A DNA stretch of 64,000 bases from Taeniopygia guttata (taxonomy: Eukaryota; Chordata; Aves; Passeriformes; Estrildidae): contig NC_133030.1 of NCBI RefSeq assembly GCF_048771995.1, positions 59,986,001 to 60,050,000 of the forward strand. The letters run 5' to 3'. Position 1 is the first letter of the stretch. The number at the start of each line of letters is the position of its first letter. The notes beneath the pieces were generated by a model that did not search any database, was not told the DNA's origin, and saw nothing but the letters and a program-made list of their open reading frames with translations. Positions 6,777 through 17,715 of the stretch are shown piece by piece. The position numbers and the translations under genes were made by a program.

Positions 6777-9762
6777 ATAGAAGTGTTTCTATTAAAAAGG
6801 ACTAGCAGTTGTGGACATCAATGCCCTTCAAACTACATGCTCAGGGGCCCTTATTAATTAGTTCCTGAGCCTGCTCTCCTACAACCCTTGGGAGTAGCTC
6901 TGCGAACAGTTTTTTCCATAACACCTAAGATTTTTTTACTCAAGCACTTCTTGGTTACTGTGGCCAAGTCAGCATCAATCACCACTTCACCCACAAGAAC
7001 ATCTCTACAGACAAACTACAGGTCTAGGAGGGCACTTTTCCTAGTTGGCTCCCACAGTACCCATGTCAAAAAGCTACTTTCAGTGTGTACTTCCAGAATT
7101 TTCTGGGCTTGTTCAGCTCTTCCCTATGATGTCTCCATTTGCAGCTAAGAAGTTGGGGTGCACCATGAGTATGACTTCGTGTGACTGATCAAGAGATTTC
7201 CTTTCATTCCTTATAGCATTATCCACCAGTGTCATCATCCTGGCTCAGTGATCCCTTAGAGACTGAGTGAAGCTCACAGAGGGAATAGATTGTCTCAGAA
7301 AAGGGATGGCAGACAGTGTCCAAGTGTGCTTTTACTCTAGAGGAAAGGTGTGGCAGACATTCCCCCTGCTGATTGAGCAGTGCCTTCTCCATGTCCTGCA
7401 TGCTCAGGTCTGTGTCAGATTTTCCCCAGGCGGTGTCTAAGGATGGGTAGCTCCTCCATACAGACCCCAGTGAACACAAGGAGGAATATTAGCGCTGCCT
7501 CTTGCACGGTCCCTGACCAGCTACAGCTGCCAGCAAGAATTTCTGGGTCCATCTAAAATGGTCACCCTGGCTGTGACAGTATTAGAGGAAAGGGGGATGA
7601 AAGGCATCTTCGTAGCCGCTGTAGTGTGACGACCCATCCTTAAGGGAAAGGAAGCACTGAAGATTTGTGATCAAAATGAATAACAAAAGTCAGGGAGTCT
7701 ACAATCAGAAAACTTTATTACCTAACTACACACTGGGCTTGGAAATCAATGTGTTAGTCCCCTGACATGAGCACAAGGCAGTGGGTTTTGGATAGAGGGG
7801 TAGGGTTAAAGGGAAGAGAAGAAAAAGAGGGAGAGATGAATTAAAGGAAGAGAGAAAGGAAAAGACAAAGAAGAAAAGAGAGACAAAAAAAAGAACACCC
7901 GTCCTGGTTCCAGTGTTGATCCAGTTAATGGAATGTCAATCCTGGCTGCAGTGCCAATCCCGGCAATAATGCTGAGTTCAGCATCAGTCCAGCTGTGCTG
8001 GTCTGGTCTATGAGATGTCCAGGGTCCTGAGGGCACTTTCCAGGCTTGGGGGTTACCTTTTTATCGACAGGTTTCTCTACCCTAAACACAGGTTTCCCAC
8101 TTTCTATGTCAATTAATTACCATGTACAGTCTTTTCTTTCAGGCCTACCTGCACATGGGTCAGAGGGCTTTGGTGGTTTATGAGGGCCTTAATCCTACTC
8201 TATAGTCCACGCCCTCTTCTTGGCCTTATTCTTGTGCTTATGCTGTACTGTGCTGTGGCTCTTTCTCACAGAAAAGTGCTGCCCTATTTCCTCCTGGCCC
8301 CCCTTCTCCAGCCATATATTGGTCTTTCTCACAGCATTTTAATGCCAGCCAGTCCTTGGCTATTACCAACAGTTCCTGGTTGGTTCCACTGCCATACAAT
8401 TATCAATGTTAGAGACTCACTCATTGGCCCCTTATATTCTGAGAATCAAGAGCTCAAAAGGTCTCACTTTGGACACTTTACAGTTACAACAGAGTGGGAT
8501 TTATTCATAGTAATGTTCCATCATTCAGGTCTTTTCTCTGTAACTTTGTTTGAAGATTTGTCAACAAGAATATTATTCCACTTGGGTTCTTAGTCAAAAA
8601 AAGTCAGCAAAGAAAAATAAATCAGCAAAGAAAAATAATTTTCCAAGCCTGTTAATTAAAAAAAAAAAAAAAAAAAAAAAATTGTGCTTGTTAGACACCT
8701 GTTAGTTCCTGGGAACAAATTATGTTTCTGATACATTCAAAAGGAGCTTAATATAAATGGAGATTGTCAAGGCTTAGGCCTAATGAGGATTTCTCAGATT
8801 GTAGTGCAGACAGGGGCAAGGGGAGTCCATCACCACAGTCCACCCTGCAATGGAGGTCAGCTTCTCTGGGCCTCGACACGGTAGTCATCTCTGGATGCTG
8901 TGCTGAGGAGACTGCCAAGACAACACTGTTATAGACAGGCTTACAACAAAAACTTCAAAGTAACAAAAAAAAAAAAAAAAAAGCAGGCCAGTTAATTAAA
9001 ATCAAAAAAGCCTGTTTAGTACAGACAGAACAACTGGAAGCCAAAGCCTCCGGCTAGTCCGGAGACTGTTTCAACAATTTAGTAATTATACACCTGGGGG
9101 TGTTTCCAAGGATACCAGCTCCAAGCAAAGACCCGGGTGTCACACACCCCAGGCCTTTTAAAGTCTCTCTCTTCTTCCCTTCTTGGGGCGCTCAGGATCC
9201 GTGCTGTGATCGGTTTCTTTTTCTGTTGCTGATTGGCCCATAAGCTGGTGCAATCATTTTGAGATTCTTGGTTCTTATTGGCTGGTCTCTCCTCCAGTCT
9301 TAATCCAAGCTGTGGCTGTGTTCTACGATGTTATACTTCTAGAAGCTTCTCTGCCCCCCCTCCACAAAGATTGGCATTTCCTCCCTGGTTCCAGTCCCCT
9401 TTTAGGTGTACACAACAGTATTGAGCTCTGATACAACTAATCACCTTACTTTGTAGCCACAACATCCAACCCTGCACCACACCCTGTTAACTACACAGCC
9501 AATTATAACTTGTTCCTTGTATCAACAACAACCCTTTTTATACATACGTTGTTAACAACATTGCCCAAAAGTTTAAATTTTATTTGTTTGTTCTATGAAC
9601 AACACTGTTGCTGCTGCTGATGGCAGAGTGCTGCTGCGCAGAAGCTTTTTATCTTCTCTTTCTGTATCCCACATTCTCCTCTCTTTTCCTCGGGGATGTG
9701 AGGTGGTTTTCTGCTACTGCCTGTGAAGCCCACAAGCACAGCTGTATGCATGATCACCTCTT
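6777..9762. other. Unassigned 3-kb spacer with LTR-like signals
   Basis: No gene is recognised. The block contains a purine-rich tract (about 7805-7900, mostly GA), two poly(A) runs (8658-8681 and 8965-8982), and minus-strand signals suggestive of old retroviral sequence: AATAAA at about 7714, and CCAAT- and TTTAAAAGG-type boxes between about 9160 and 9300. The last 160 bp (about 9600-9762) resembles the 3' flank of the intact ITPRIPL1-like gene, but without its hairpin. Short frames here differ in length between units and are not credible genes. Confidence 0.4.
8658..8681 (+). repeat. Poly(A) tract, 24 A
   Basis: A run of 24 A. The same tract is 20, 27, 23 and 14 A long in units 2 to 5. A second run of 18 A follows at 8965-8982. 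Confidence 0.95.
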
Positions 9763-10233
9763 TCAGCAGCCATTGAGCAGCACACTTGCGAGCTGACGCC
9801 GAAGATCCTGGTACTCGCTCATCACCTGAGAGTGGGCAGCTGGACACCGTGCCAGCTGATGGAAGAGATTGGGTGGCTCAGCTGCTGCAATGTCCAGGGG
9901 CAAGCTAATCTCCTGAGGCAATCTCTTGTTGCCTATGATAAAGTGGTTAAGGCATTTCTCCTCCAGAGAGCAGCGCAGGTTCACACTGATATCTCGCAGG
10001 CGCCACAAGAAATCCCTCCTGCGGCATTGTGACACGGGGAGACTGTTCAGGAGGTGCATGACGATGGTCTTCAGGGTGTAGGTGGAAAAGCCTGTGCCCA
10101 GCAGAAGGCGGCAGAAAAGCTGCAGACATCTCAGGTTGACCAACATCTCTTGCAGCCTGCAACTCACCTCAGAGCAGCAAAGACTGTCAATAAGGACTGG
10201 AGGGATCACAGCCTTTTCTGCAGGCAGCTCCAA
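9763..10233 (-). pseudogene. Truncated second ITPRIPL1-like copy (C-terminal part)
   Basis: The minus-strand frame encodes the C-terminal Mab-21 portion of a different ITPRIPL1-like paralog. YTLKTIVMHLLNSLP aligns with YTMKTIVMHLLIAMP of the intact gene, NHFIIGNKRLPQEISLP with EHFIVGNRTFPQDINLP, and NLFHQLARCPAAHSQ with NLFRHLAQRPAAHAQ. About 370 N-terminal residues, including the membrane segment and the GS/EQD region, are absent. Upstream of the homology the frame runs into unrelated sequence, and a GAG/GTGAGT donor-like site lies at about 10167. In this unit a one-base loss near 10180 changes the upstream frame relative to units 2 and 5. Most likely a gene fragment left by an older deletion. 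Confidence 0.8.
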
Positions 10234-10481
10234 CCTTAGCAGAAATAAACCAACCTACAACCCCCTGGCATGAGGCTTTCCCACTACCACTGGTCCCACC
10301 AAAGCCAATTCTCCTGTCCCGAGGCTGAAGGTAGAAGTGAAGATGAGGAGAGCAAAGAGAAAAGCAGCTGCATAAGTTCGAGCACTAGAGTGAAGTTCCT
10401 AGTAATGACTTTATGAAATGACATTACCAAATACTCCTTGGGTTAAAACTGGCTCCCCATCGCAGTAGTATGGACTTGTTT

Positions 10482-10961
10482 AGGTTGAAAAAGATCTCTA
10501 AGATTGTAGAGAGTCCACCCAGAAACCTGACACTGACAAGTCGACCTTGAAACCATGTCCCCAGGTGCCACATCCACACACTCCATAAGAGTCTCCAGAC
10601 ATGACAATATCATTAATTCCACGGGCAGCCATGACAACCCTTAACAACCTTTTCAGAGGAGAAATTTGTCCTTAATACCCAATCTAAGCCCCCCCCGACA
10701 GAAGTTGAGGCCATCTCCTCTTGTCCTCTCCCTTGTTTCCTGGGAGCAGAGCCTGACCCCCAGCTGGACTGTGGCTCCACACTTCTCTCAGGGAGTTGTA
10801 GAGAACAAGAAAGCCTCCCTGAGCCTCCTCTTCTCCATTCTCAGCCCCTTCAGCTCCCTCAGCTGCTCCTCATCAGACTTGATCACCAGACGCTTTCCTG
10901 TGCTCAGGCCTTTGCCACCCCTGCTTTGGGACCTGTTGCAGCATTCCACACTCCACACAGG
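10482..10961 (-). mobile_element. Antisense CR1 3' fragment (second)
   Basis: CR1 in reverse orientation, more complete than the first. It contains ggttgaaaaagatctctaag, accatgtccccaggtgccac, aagttgaggccatctcctct, cccttgtttcctgggagcag and gagcctcctcttctccattc in family order. No LTR insertion is present here, so it gives the uninterrupted reference for the split copy at 5170-6776. Partly decayed, with no open reading frame of its own. Confidence 0.85.
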
Positions 10962-11677
10962 CATCTTTTTATCTAACCCTTTCTTGCTCTGAGTGAAAGA
11001 TGAACCCCTTTTCTTTGCAGTGACCTAACTTGCAGTCTGATTGCTGGCTCTGCTTGTTTACTTCCCTTTTGCATCACCCTCACAAAAGAAAAAGTCACCA
11101 TCCTAAAGAAACTGCTGCTAGAGGGGAGTAGAGAAAGTCAGCAAGTGCTTTGTGAGCAATTCCCATCCTTTATTCATCAGTGCGTATGATTTGGGCTAGC
11201 CAAACAATTGGAAACGGTTGTTTCCCTCTTCCCCTGCTCAGGGTGCTTTAACAAGGGAAGACTGATGTTCTGGAGAGGGGAAGTACGTCCGCAGCCATTC
11301 ACTTGTTATGATTCTCCAGGGCCAGAGTGGAATACATAAACCTCTGGCTCCAGCTAGAGGCCACTCACGGCTGGGTTTCTAAGCAGAACAGATCTCTCTT
11401 TATGAAGTATCACTCTGCTCCGTTAAGGTGTGTGGTACAATAGGCCCAATATCTCATAGGGAACAAGAAACAAGAGAATAGAGAAATTGCTGCTTCCCGG
11501 GAAGTGGCTGAACATTGCTCGTCTATGAGAAGTAGAGAATAAATGTTTTTTCTCCTTTACTTTTGCATGCACAAACTCAATTTTTTCACTTTAATTAACA
11601 GCCTTATCTCAACTGACTACTTGTTTTCCATTTTATGTTCTCTCCCCTGTCGCACTAGGAAAGGGAGTGTGATGGAG
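10962..11677. other. Unassigned spacer across the unit 1/2 boundary, possible LTR-derived
   Basis: It has TATA-like and AATAAA signals on the + strand (AATAAA near 11538) and an AATAAA on the minus strand near 11170. This is suggestive of retroviral LTR sequence, but no ends or target duplication could be fixed. No gene seen. Confidence 0.35.
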
Positions 11678-12325
11678 TGGCTTAGTGACCACCTGGCATT
11701 CAGCCAAGGTGAACCCACTACACCCATTTTAAAAAAGGGTAGAAAGGAACACTCTGGAAATGACCAACACATCAGCCTCATGTCAGTGCCTCGGAAGACC
11801 ATGGAACACATCCTCCTTGAAGCTATGCTAAGGCACATGGAGAACAGGGAGGTGATTTGGGACAGCCGAGGGGGAGTCTTGCCTGACCTACCCAGTGGCC
11901 TTGAATGATGGATCGAGTACATGAAGGGACAAGGGCAAGTCTACAGGTGGCATTTATCTGGACTACCGTAAAGCCTTTGACATGATCCCCAAAACATTCT
12001 CCCTAAATTTGAGAGAGATGGATTTGGTGCCTGGACTGTTGGATGGGTAAGAAATTGCATGCATGGTGCTTCCAGAGATCAACAGCTAAGAGTCAGGATG
12101 GACTTCAAAGTTCTGTTCTCTGAGCAATGTCTATTAATATCTTCATTCATCCTGTACACAGAGGTATCCTCAGCAGGTTTGCTGATGTCACCAAGCAGCA
12201 GCTGACACACCTGAAGAATGGAATGACTACTAAAGAGATGTGATGTGCTTGAGGAGTGGAACCATAGTAGTCTCATGTGGTTTAAAAAGATCAAGTATGA
12301 GGTGCTGCACCTGAGTCAGGGTAGG
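11678..12325 (+). mobile_element. CR1 LINE reverse-transcriptase remnant, unit 2
   Basis: Keeps the 9 bp (actacaccc) missing from unit 1, giving EPTTPILKKG. Otherwise the same decayed CR1 fragment. Confidence 0.85.
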
Positions 12326-12923
12326 TCTCAGGATGCATCCAGGCACAGTCTGGCCCCAGGATGCCAAGAGGATGGGAGCTCCTGCCTGTGTGTGCCCTGT
12401 CAGCCTGTTGTGTATGCCCCAAGGCAGCCAGGCTGTTACTACAGCACTGTGTCCCTCGCTCTCTGTGCCCGGCACCTGCGGCCCTGCTGCCCTGCTCCCG
12501 GAGCCCTGTCCCCGGGCAGAGCCGTTCCCTGCCCGGGCACTGCCCCTTGGGGTGCTCCCTGCTGCGGCCTGGGCTGGCCCCAGAGCAGGGTCCCCCTGCG
12601 GGTGGCCCCGGGCGGGCCGCGTGTCCCCGGCCGGCTGTGCCCGGGCAGCTGCCTCAGCCGTGAGGGCTGCAGAGCTGCGGGAGCCCACGGCTCTCTGCCG
12701 GCCGCGCTCCAGAGCTCCCAGCTCCAGCTGGCAGGGCCTCAGCGCCCGCCCTGTGCCCTCCCGCAGGGACAGGCAGGCCAGGCCCTGCTTGCTGCCCTCA
12801 CGGCGGCATTCCTGGCCCCTGCGCTCTCCAAGGGCTTCTCCAGGGGCACCCTCCTGCGGCCTTTGGGTCCCTGCACGGGAGCCGTGAGAGACCGGCACAG
12901 GGGCTGTTGGCAAGGGCCTGGAG
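12326..12923. other. GC-rich, CpG-rich block, unit 2
   Basis: Same length (598 bp) as in unit 1 and almost identical; position 12565 is cg where unit 1 has tg. No recognisable gene. Confidence 0.5.
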
Positions 12924-13195
12924 GGACAGCGCCAGGGCCAGTGGCTTCCCACTGACAGTGGGCAGCCTTAGGCTGGAGCTGTGCAAGGACTTCTGCTCTC
13001 TGAGGCTGCTGAGCCTCTGGCCCACGCTGCCCACAGGAGCTGTGGCTGCCCCATCCCTGGCTGTGTTCCAGGCCAGCTTGGATGGGCCTTGGAGCAACCT
13101 GGCCTAGCGGAAGGTGTCCCTGCCCTTGGCAGCAGGGCTGGGACAAGACAATTTCTAAGCACCCTTCCAAGCCAAGGCATTCCGGGATTCTGTGA
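12924..13195 (+). mobile_element. CR1 LINE 3' end, unit 2
   Basis: The CR1 3' tip here reads tccgggattctgtga, one base different from the other units. Confidence 0.88.
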
Positions 13196-14331
13196 TCAGA
13201 GGGGCTGGGGGTGGCTTGGCTTAATTTCGGCTAGAGATAATTCACCGCTCTGAGTTTGGTTGAGTTCAAGGAGTCATGTTCACGAGCCCAGATTCACAGC
13301 CCGTGACATTTACCACTACTATAGGCCTGGCTGAGATCAATAAAGTCTTGCACACTCCAGATTCTGCACAAATTGCCTTTTATTGACACCAGAGCAAAGC
13401 GTTTTCCTGTTTGCTACTTATAAATGCACTAACTCTAGAGCAGGAATATGGGTTGTAACAGATAGTAAGACTGGATATGGCTTTACATCTGTACAAAATT
13501 TATTATCACGCATGTAATTTATTATAGGCATATGATATAGAATATATATTACAGAGTTATATTCATATTTAATGTATACAGCAAGTATATATCAGATGTA
13601 TGCTATATATGTAATAAATATATCTATTTTATGAAAAACCTTCCAGACATAAAGGGACTATGAGCAACAATATGTGTCATAAAAGACACTGACAATAAAT
13701 ATGTGTTCTACTGTTACTATTTAAACAAAATTACATATGCAACTCTTTAAAATTACTTTTTATCCTTATGTAACTCCATATTTCATATTTTGATATTATT
13801 TCTATTACTAAATTGTTTGGATTTATCGTATTTTACTAGTATATATGATAATTCATAAACTTTATAGTACATAACAGGCATACACAATATATCTATCTAT
13901 GAAACAAAATCCTTGATTCTGCTATAGATTAAATTTCATGTCAGCTCCAACACAGGTGGTCTAATGCTGACATAAAGGTGTCTCTTCCAGGGACATGGAG
14001 AGGCTCCATCCATTGACTCATCCCGGGTCAGCAGTGCCAGTCTTTCCTCATACTCTCTTTTGCCCCATTTCTTTTTTTCTTTTTCTGTCCCAGATTCCCA
14101 CTTTTTTCATGCTTGAAATTTTTGCTCTCCTCAAAGGCTGGGAAGAACTGCCTATTGCAGGTGGGGTTTGGAGACTTCAGCTCAGCATGTAGAGCAGGGC
14201 TCAATGACAACTGGGTGCCTTTTTTGGAAAGTGAAATGATAGAAAGAAGTAGAATAAACCCTCCCGCGGCAGTCCATCTTCTGAGGTGCCAGCAGAGGCT
14301 GTTGGACCTTCTCCAGAGCCTTTGCACGCAT
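13196..14331. other. AT-rich spacer and downstream flank, unit 2
   Basis: AT-rich from about 13390 to 13930, then ordinary composition up to the hairpin. No gene seen. Confidence 0.5.
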
Positions 14332-14376
14332 CCTCTTCTCCTTAGCACCAAATTTGTTGGTGCTAAGGAGAAGAGG
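14332..14376 (-). repeat. Perfect hairpin in presumed 3' UTR, unit 2
   Basis: Arms, loop and 72-nt distance to the stop codon are the same as in unit 1. Confidence 0.92.
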
Positions 14377-14448
14377 TGGTTGTCTGCTGCCAGCTGCGAG
14401 CAGCACAAGCACAGCTCTGTGCACATGGCCATGGCTTCTGCCCTTCCT

Positions 14449-16008
14449 TCAGTTATCCTCTCCGAGAGCGATTCTTTTGAACCTCTTGTGCAGCAGCCGG
14501 TAATCCCGCATTGCCTGGGCGTGGGCAGCCGGCCGCTGCGCCAGGTGACGGAAGAGATTGGATGTCCTACCCACTTTTACATCTGGGGGTAAATTGATGT
14601 CCTGAGGAAACGTCCGGTTACCCACAATGAAGTGCTCGAGGAATTTTTGCTGCAAACATATATGCAGGCTGTCCCTGATGTCCGTCAGTCGCTCCCGGAG
14701 ATGTCCCCTGCGCCACGATGACGCGGGCATGGCAATGAGCAGGTGCATGACAATGGTCTTCATGGTGTAGGTGGTAAAGCTGAGGCCCCGAACAAGGCAG
14801 GAGAAGAACTGAAGGCATTTGAGGTGCAAGCTGTCAGGGGGGGCCTGCCTGGCAATGTACTTGAAGAACTCAGCCTCTGCCACAGCGTAGGACTCACGCC
14901 AGATTGTGCTTAGTGTGTAGGCCTCTCTAGGTTGGCTGCTCACAAAGACGGCTGAGTCACCTCTCCGCACCCCGAACAGCGTCTCAATCCTGAAGCTTTC
15001 TTCACCATTGGTCACCTTGAATTGGCAGGAGCGTGCGGAGGGCAGCAGCGTTAAATGCCAGTTGTGTGACTGAGGGAAAGCTGGCCACATTGTTTTCACC
15101 AGTTGCCGGAACCAGCGGGCAGTTTTCTGCACATCCAGGTAGGAGTCGGTGCACAGGGTGTCTAGGAGGCTGGGTTCCTGATTGCTCCTCAGCTCCTCCT
15201 CGGGGTGGTGCAGGAAGCACAGCATGTTCTCACCCAGCTGCTGCCCCGTGCAGGTGCACTCCAGCTGCACGCGGACACGGAAGTTCCTCACGTGCCTCTG
15301 CCTCGCGCTGTCCAGCTCCAGGTGGAAGCTGTGGCCTCGGGGAGGAGTCATGGGTATGAGCACACGGTACACGACATCCTGCTCACGGGGACTCCAACCT
15401 TCAAAGGCACTGCCAACCCCGATGGCTCGGTGCAGGACTGGGTAGAAACTGTAAGACAAGACATGAGCAAAGTAAAATGTATAATTGTCCATCAGGTCAG
15501 TTACCCACCCACAGCCTCTCTGCAGGTCCTGTGCAGGCCACTGTATGCGCTCCATTATATCTTGTCCAACACGATCGTCAACATCGTTGTCTTCTTCTTG
15601 GACTACATTTTCAACATCACTGTCGTTGTTTTCTGCAAGTGCAGCCCCATTGACAACATCAATTCCATCACTGTCATCTTCATTTCCAGCAACATCGCCA
15701 ACTTCCTCTTCATTTGCACCATGGTTTTCTTCTTCATTCTGCTCTCTCCTCGGGCTGCTTTTCCACCCAATAATCCACAGGACCAAGACCAGGGCCAGGA
15801 GCACAGCAACAGCTAAGAGCTGCAAGTGTTGCATCTTCTTCTGGGAGAGCTGCTCCACCTCCTGCTCCAGCCGGAGCATCTCCCATTCCAGGTACTTAGC
15901 ACGCGCTTCCATGCGCCAACGTGTTTCCTCATCCAAAGCATCACCCACGGGCGGCGGGTACTGGATGAGACGTTGCAAGAGCGCGAACAGGGACACGAGT
16001 GGATCCAT
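14449..16008 (-). CDS. ITPRIPL1-like protein, copy 2
   Basis: Full-length 519-residue frame with all landmarks of copy 1: membrane segment at about 61-82, acidic linker, GVGSAFEGW and EQD. Differences from copy 1 are Val4Leu, Pro60Gln and Phe186Tyr. By eye the coding DNA shows about six silent and three replacement changes against copy 1, a ratio that hints at selection to keep the protein. Start chosen at ACCATGG just after the CAG acceptor; the GTGAGT donor lies at 16315, so the intron is again 304 bp. Confidence 0.93.
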   Translation of the reverse strand: MDPLVSLFALLQRLIQYPPPVGDALDEETRWRMEARAKYLEWEMLRLEQEVEQLSQKKMQHLQLLAVAVLLALVLVLWIIGWKSSPRREQNEEENHGANEEEVGDVAGNEDDSDGIDVVNGAALAENNDSDVENVVQEEDNDVDDRVGQDIMERIQWPAQDLQRGCGWVTDLMDNYTFYFAHVLSYSFYPVLHRAIGVGSAFEGWSPREQDVVYRVLIPMTPPRGHSFHLELDSARQRHVRNFRVRVQLECTCTGQQLGENMLCFLHHPEEELRSNQEPSLLDTLCTDSYLDVQKTARWFRQLVKTMWPAFPQSHNWHLTLLPSARSCQFKVTNGEESFRIETLFGVRRGDSAVFVSSQPREAYTLSTIWRESYAVAEAEFFKYIARQAPPDSLHLKCLQFFSCLVRGLSFTTYTMKTIVMHLLIAMPASSWRRGHLRERLTDIRDSLHICLQQKFLEHFIVGNRTFPQDINLPPDVKVGRTSNLFRHLAQRPAAHAQAMRDYRLLHKRFKRIALGEDN

Positions 16009-16316
16009 GGTCTGCAGGAGGAGGGAGAGAAGGCCTTGAGTGGGGAAGGGAGGGCGGGAACTACTGGTTGCTGCAGGGAGGACAGGATGCTCAGGGTTCT
16101 GGGCGCAGGAAGGACAGGGCCCCAGACAGCTGGCAGGCAGCAAGGGCTATCCCAGTGCCCCTGGAGCTGCAGCAGCAGCAGCAGCCCTGTGGCCTGCCCA
16201 AGGCTCTCCCATGAGGGGCTGTCCCTGCAGGCAGGGGGAGAAGCCAGCCCCGGTTGCAGCGTTTCTGCCCCAGCCCTTGTCCCCAGCCCAGCCTCCGCGC
16301 CGCGTGTGTACTCACC

Positions 16317-16413
16317 GCTTGCCCAAGCAATAGAGGGCCAGCGTTAACCTCCAGGGGCCTTTTATTGCTTCCCCCTCTGTGACACGTCCTCTGTGATGTC
16401 ACAGGTGTCAGAG
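16317..16413 (-). promoter_or_regulatory. Core promoter of copy 2, CRE-like site intact
   Basis: TATA-like GCAATAAAAG at 16368-16359. CRE-like TGACATCA (minus strand) at 16401-16394 within TGTGACATCACA. Confidence 0.62.
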
Positions 16414-16935
16414 CGCATCACAGCCCAGCCAACCCCACCCTTTGTGCCCTCAGCCAGCTCCTCCCTCAGGAACTCAGAAAGGCCCTGGTGCACTGCTTAA
16501 GGCTGCTTTTGAGTGAAGCTTCTTCAAATAACTCCCATTGTTCTCTCTTTTGGATTTATATTCATCTGCCTTCCACTCAGAATCTCATAGATATCCCTGT
16601 TGGAAGGCGCCCTTGAGGATCATTGAGTCTAAGCTTTGACTCCTCACGGGTTGAGCTACACTCAAATCTCAGAATCAGAGTGGTTGAAAAAGTCCCTGAA
16701 GATCCCACAGTGTGACCGCGAACCTAACACTGCCTACTCCTTTAAGAAATGGAGTCCTCAAATATTCCATGCCTTTTCAATCCCTCCAAGAGTGGGGACT
16801 CAGCTATTTCCCTAGGCAGCCACTTTCCACATATGACAGTACTTTTGATGAAAGCAGTTTTTCTAAGATCCAATCTGAATATCTATATCTGATGCAACGT
16901 GAGGTCATTTTCCTTGTTCTTATTGCTTGTTTCCT

Positions 16936-17606
16936 TGTGTCACTGGACAAGTGGGAGGTTCAGACATGCCCATTGTTAGCCAAAGATTTTGTCAACAGTT
17001 CATGTTTAAGAAATCACTCTGGCCCGCGAGTTCTAAAGATCAAATCTGTTTATAAAATGAATTATTTATTAAACAAACAAGAGATAATAGATGAAAGATC
17101 TCGGAGTTACTTACTACTCAGTATAAAACTAAAAGGAACTAGAAGTAGATTAAACCATAACAAACAATGTACAACATGGAGGTATCTATATCAAAGCTTG
17201 TCAAAGAAACAGGAGTCAAATCTTACACACCACAGTGATGATGATGATAATTATTTGGATGTCTTTCACTTAACCTCCTCAGCAGTAATTGCAAAACAAG
17301 TGTCCTTGTCCACAAGAGAAACACCACACATTTCCAGAGAAATGTATAGAAAATTTCTTCTTTGTGAAAGTTTGGTATGGCTTTTTAGAGTTATAAAGTG
17401 AGGTGCCTGTCAGTCAGAAATCCAGCTTGTCTTTCCAGATCTCACTTTAACAGGAAGATGTTTCTTGGCAGCTGGGAGATGCCAGCCCACTGTTAGCCCC
17501 ACAGTGCCAAAAGAAGTCACTGCAAGTCTGTTATTCCTGTTTGAATTACCTGTCCAGGTAACAAACCACAGATCAGCTCTTGAGCAGAATGAGATGCCCT
17601 GCCACA
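16936..17606 (-). mobile_element. Probable solo LTR (671 bp), unit 2
   Basis: Same length and TGTG...CACA ends as in unit 1. Confidence 0.45.
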
Positions 17607-17715
17607 CCTGGGAGAATAAATCCATCCCCACCCGGCTACAGCCTCCCTTCAGGGAGCTCTAGGGAACTGTAAGGTGCCTCTGAGGTGCTTTTTCTCTCTG
17701 CTAAACACCCCCACT

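Larger units (their letters stand above)
1..11416. repeat. Tandem unit 1 (11,416 bp)
   Basis: First copy of the repeat unit that makes up the whole window. The opening bases (gctccgttaaggtgtgtgg) recur at 11417, 22826, 34246 (one base changed), 47068 (one base changed) and 58478, and the sequence between them aligns end to end in the same orientation. The phase is arbitrary, because the window starts inside the array. Unit 1 has its own small changes, such as a 9-bp loss near position 298 relative to the other units. The layout is large and gene-bearing, so this is a segmental tandem duplication rather than satellite DNA. Confidence 0.97.

Noticed and set aside
8180-8593. A Leu-rich 137-codon + strand frame with membrane-like segments
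   Set aside because: In the other units it is 75-107 codons, changed by small indels. It lies in a spacer with retroviral-type signals and matches no family I know.
16712-17401. A 229-codon + strand frame, also present in units 3 and 4 and as 230 codons in unit 5
   Set aside because: It begins in antisense CR1 and runs into the 671-bp LTR-like insertion; unit 1 has a stop in it. Persistence is expected when units are almost identical.
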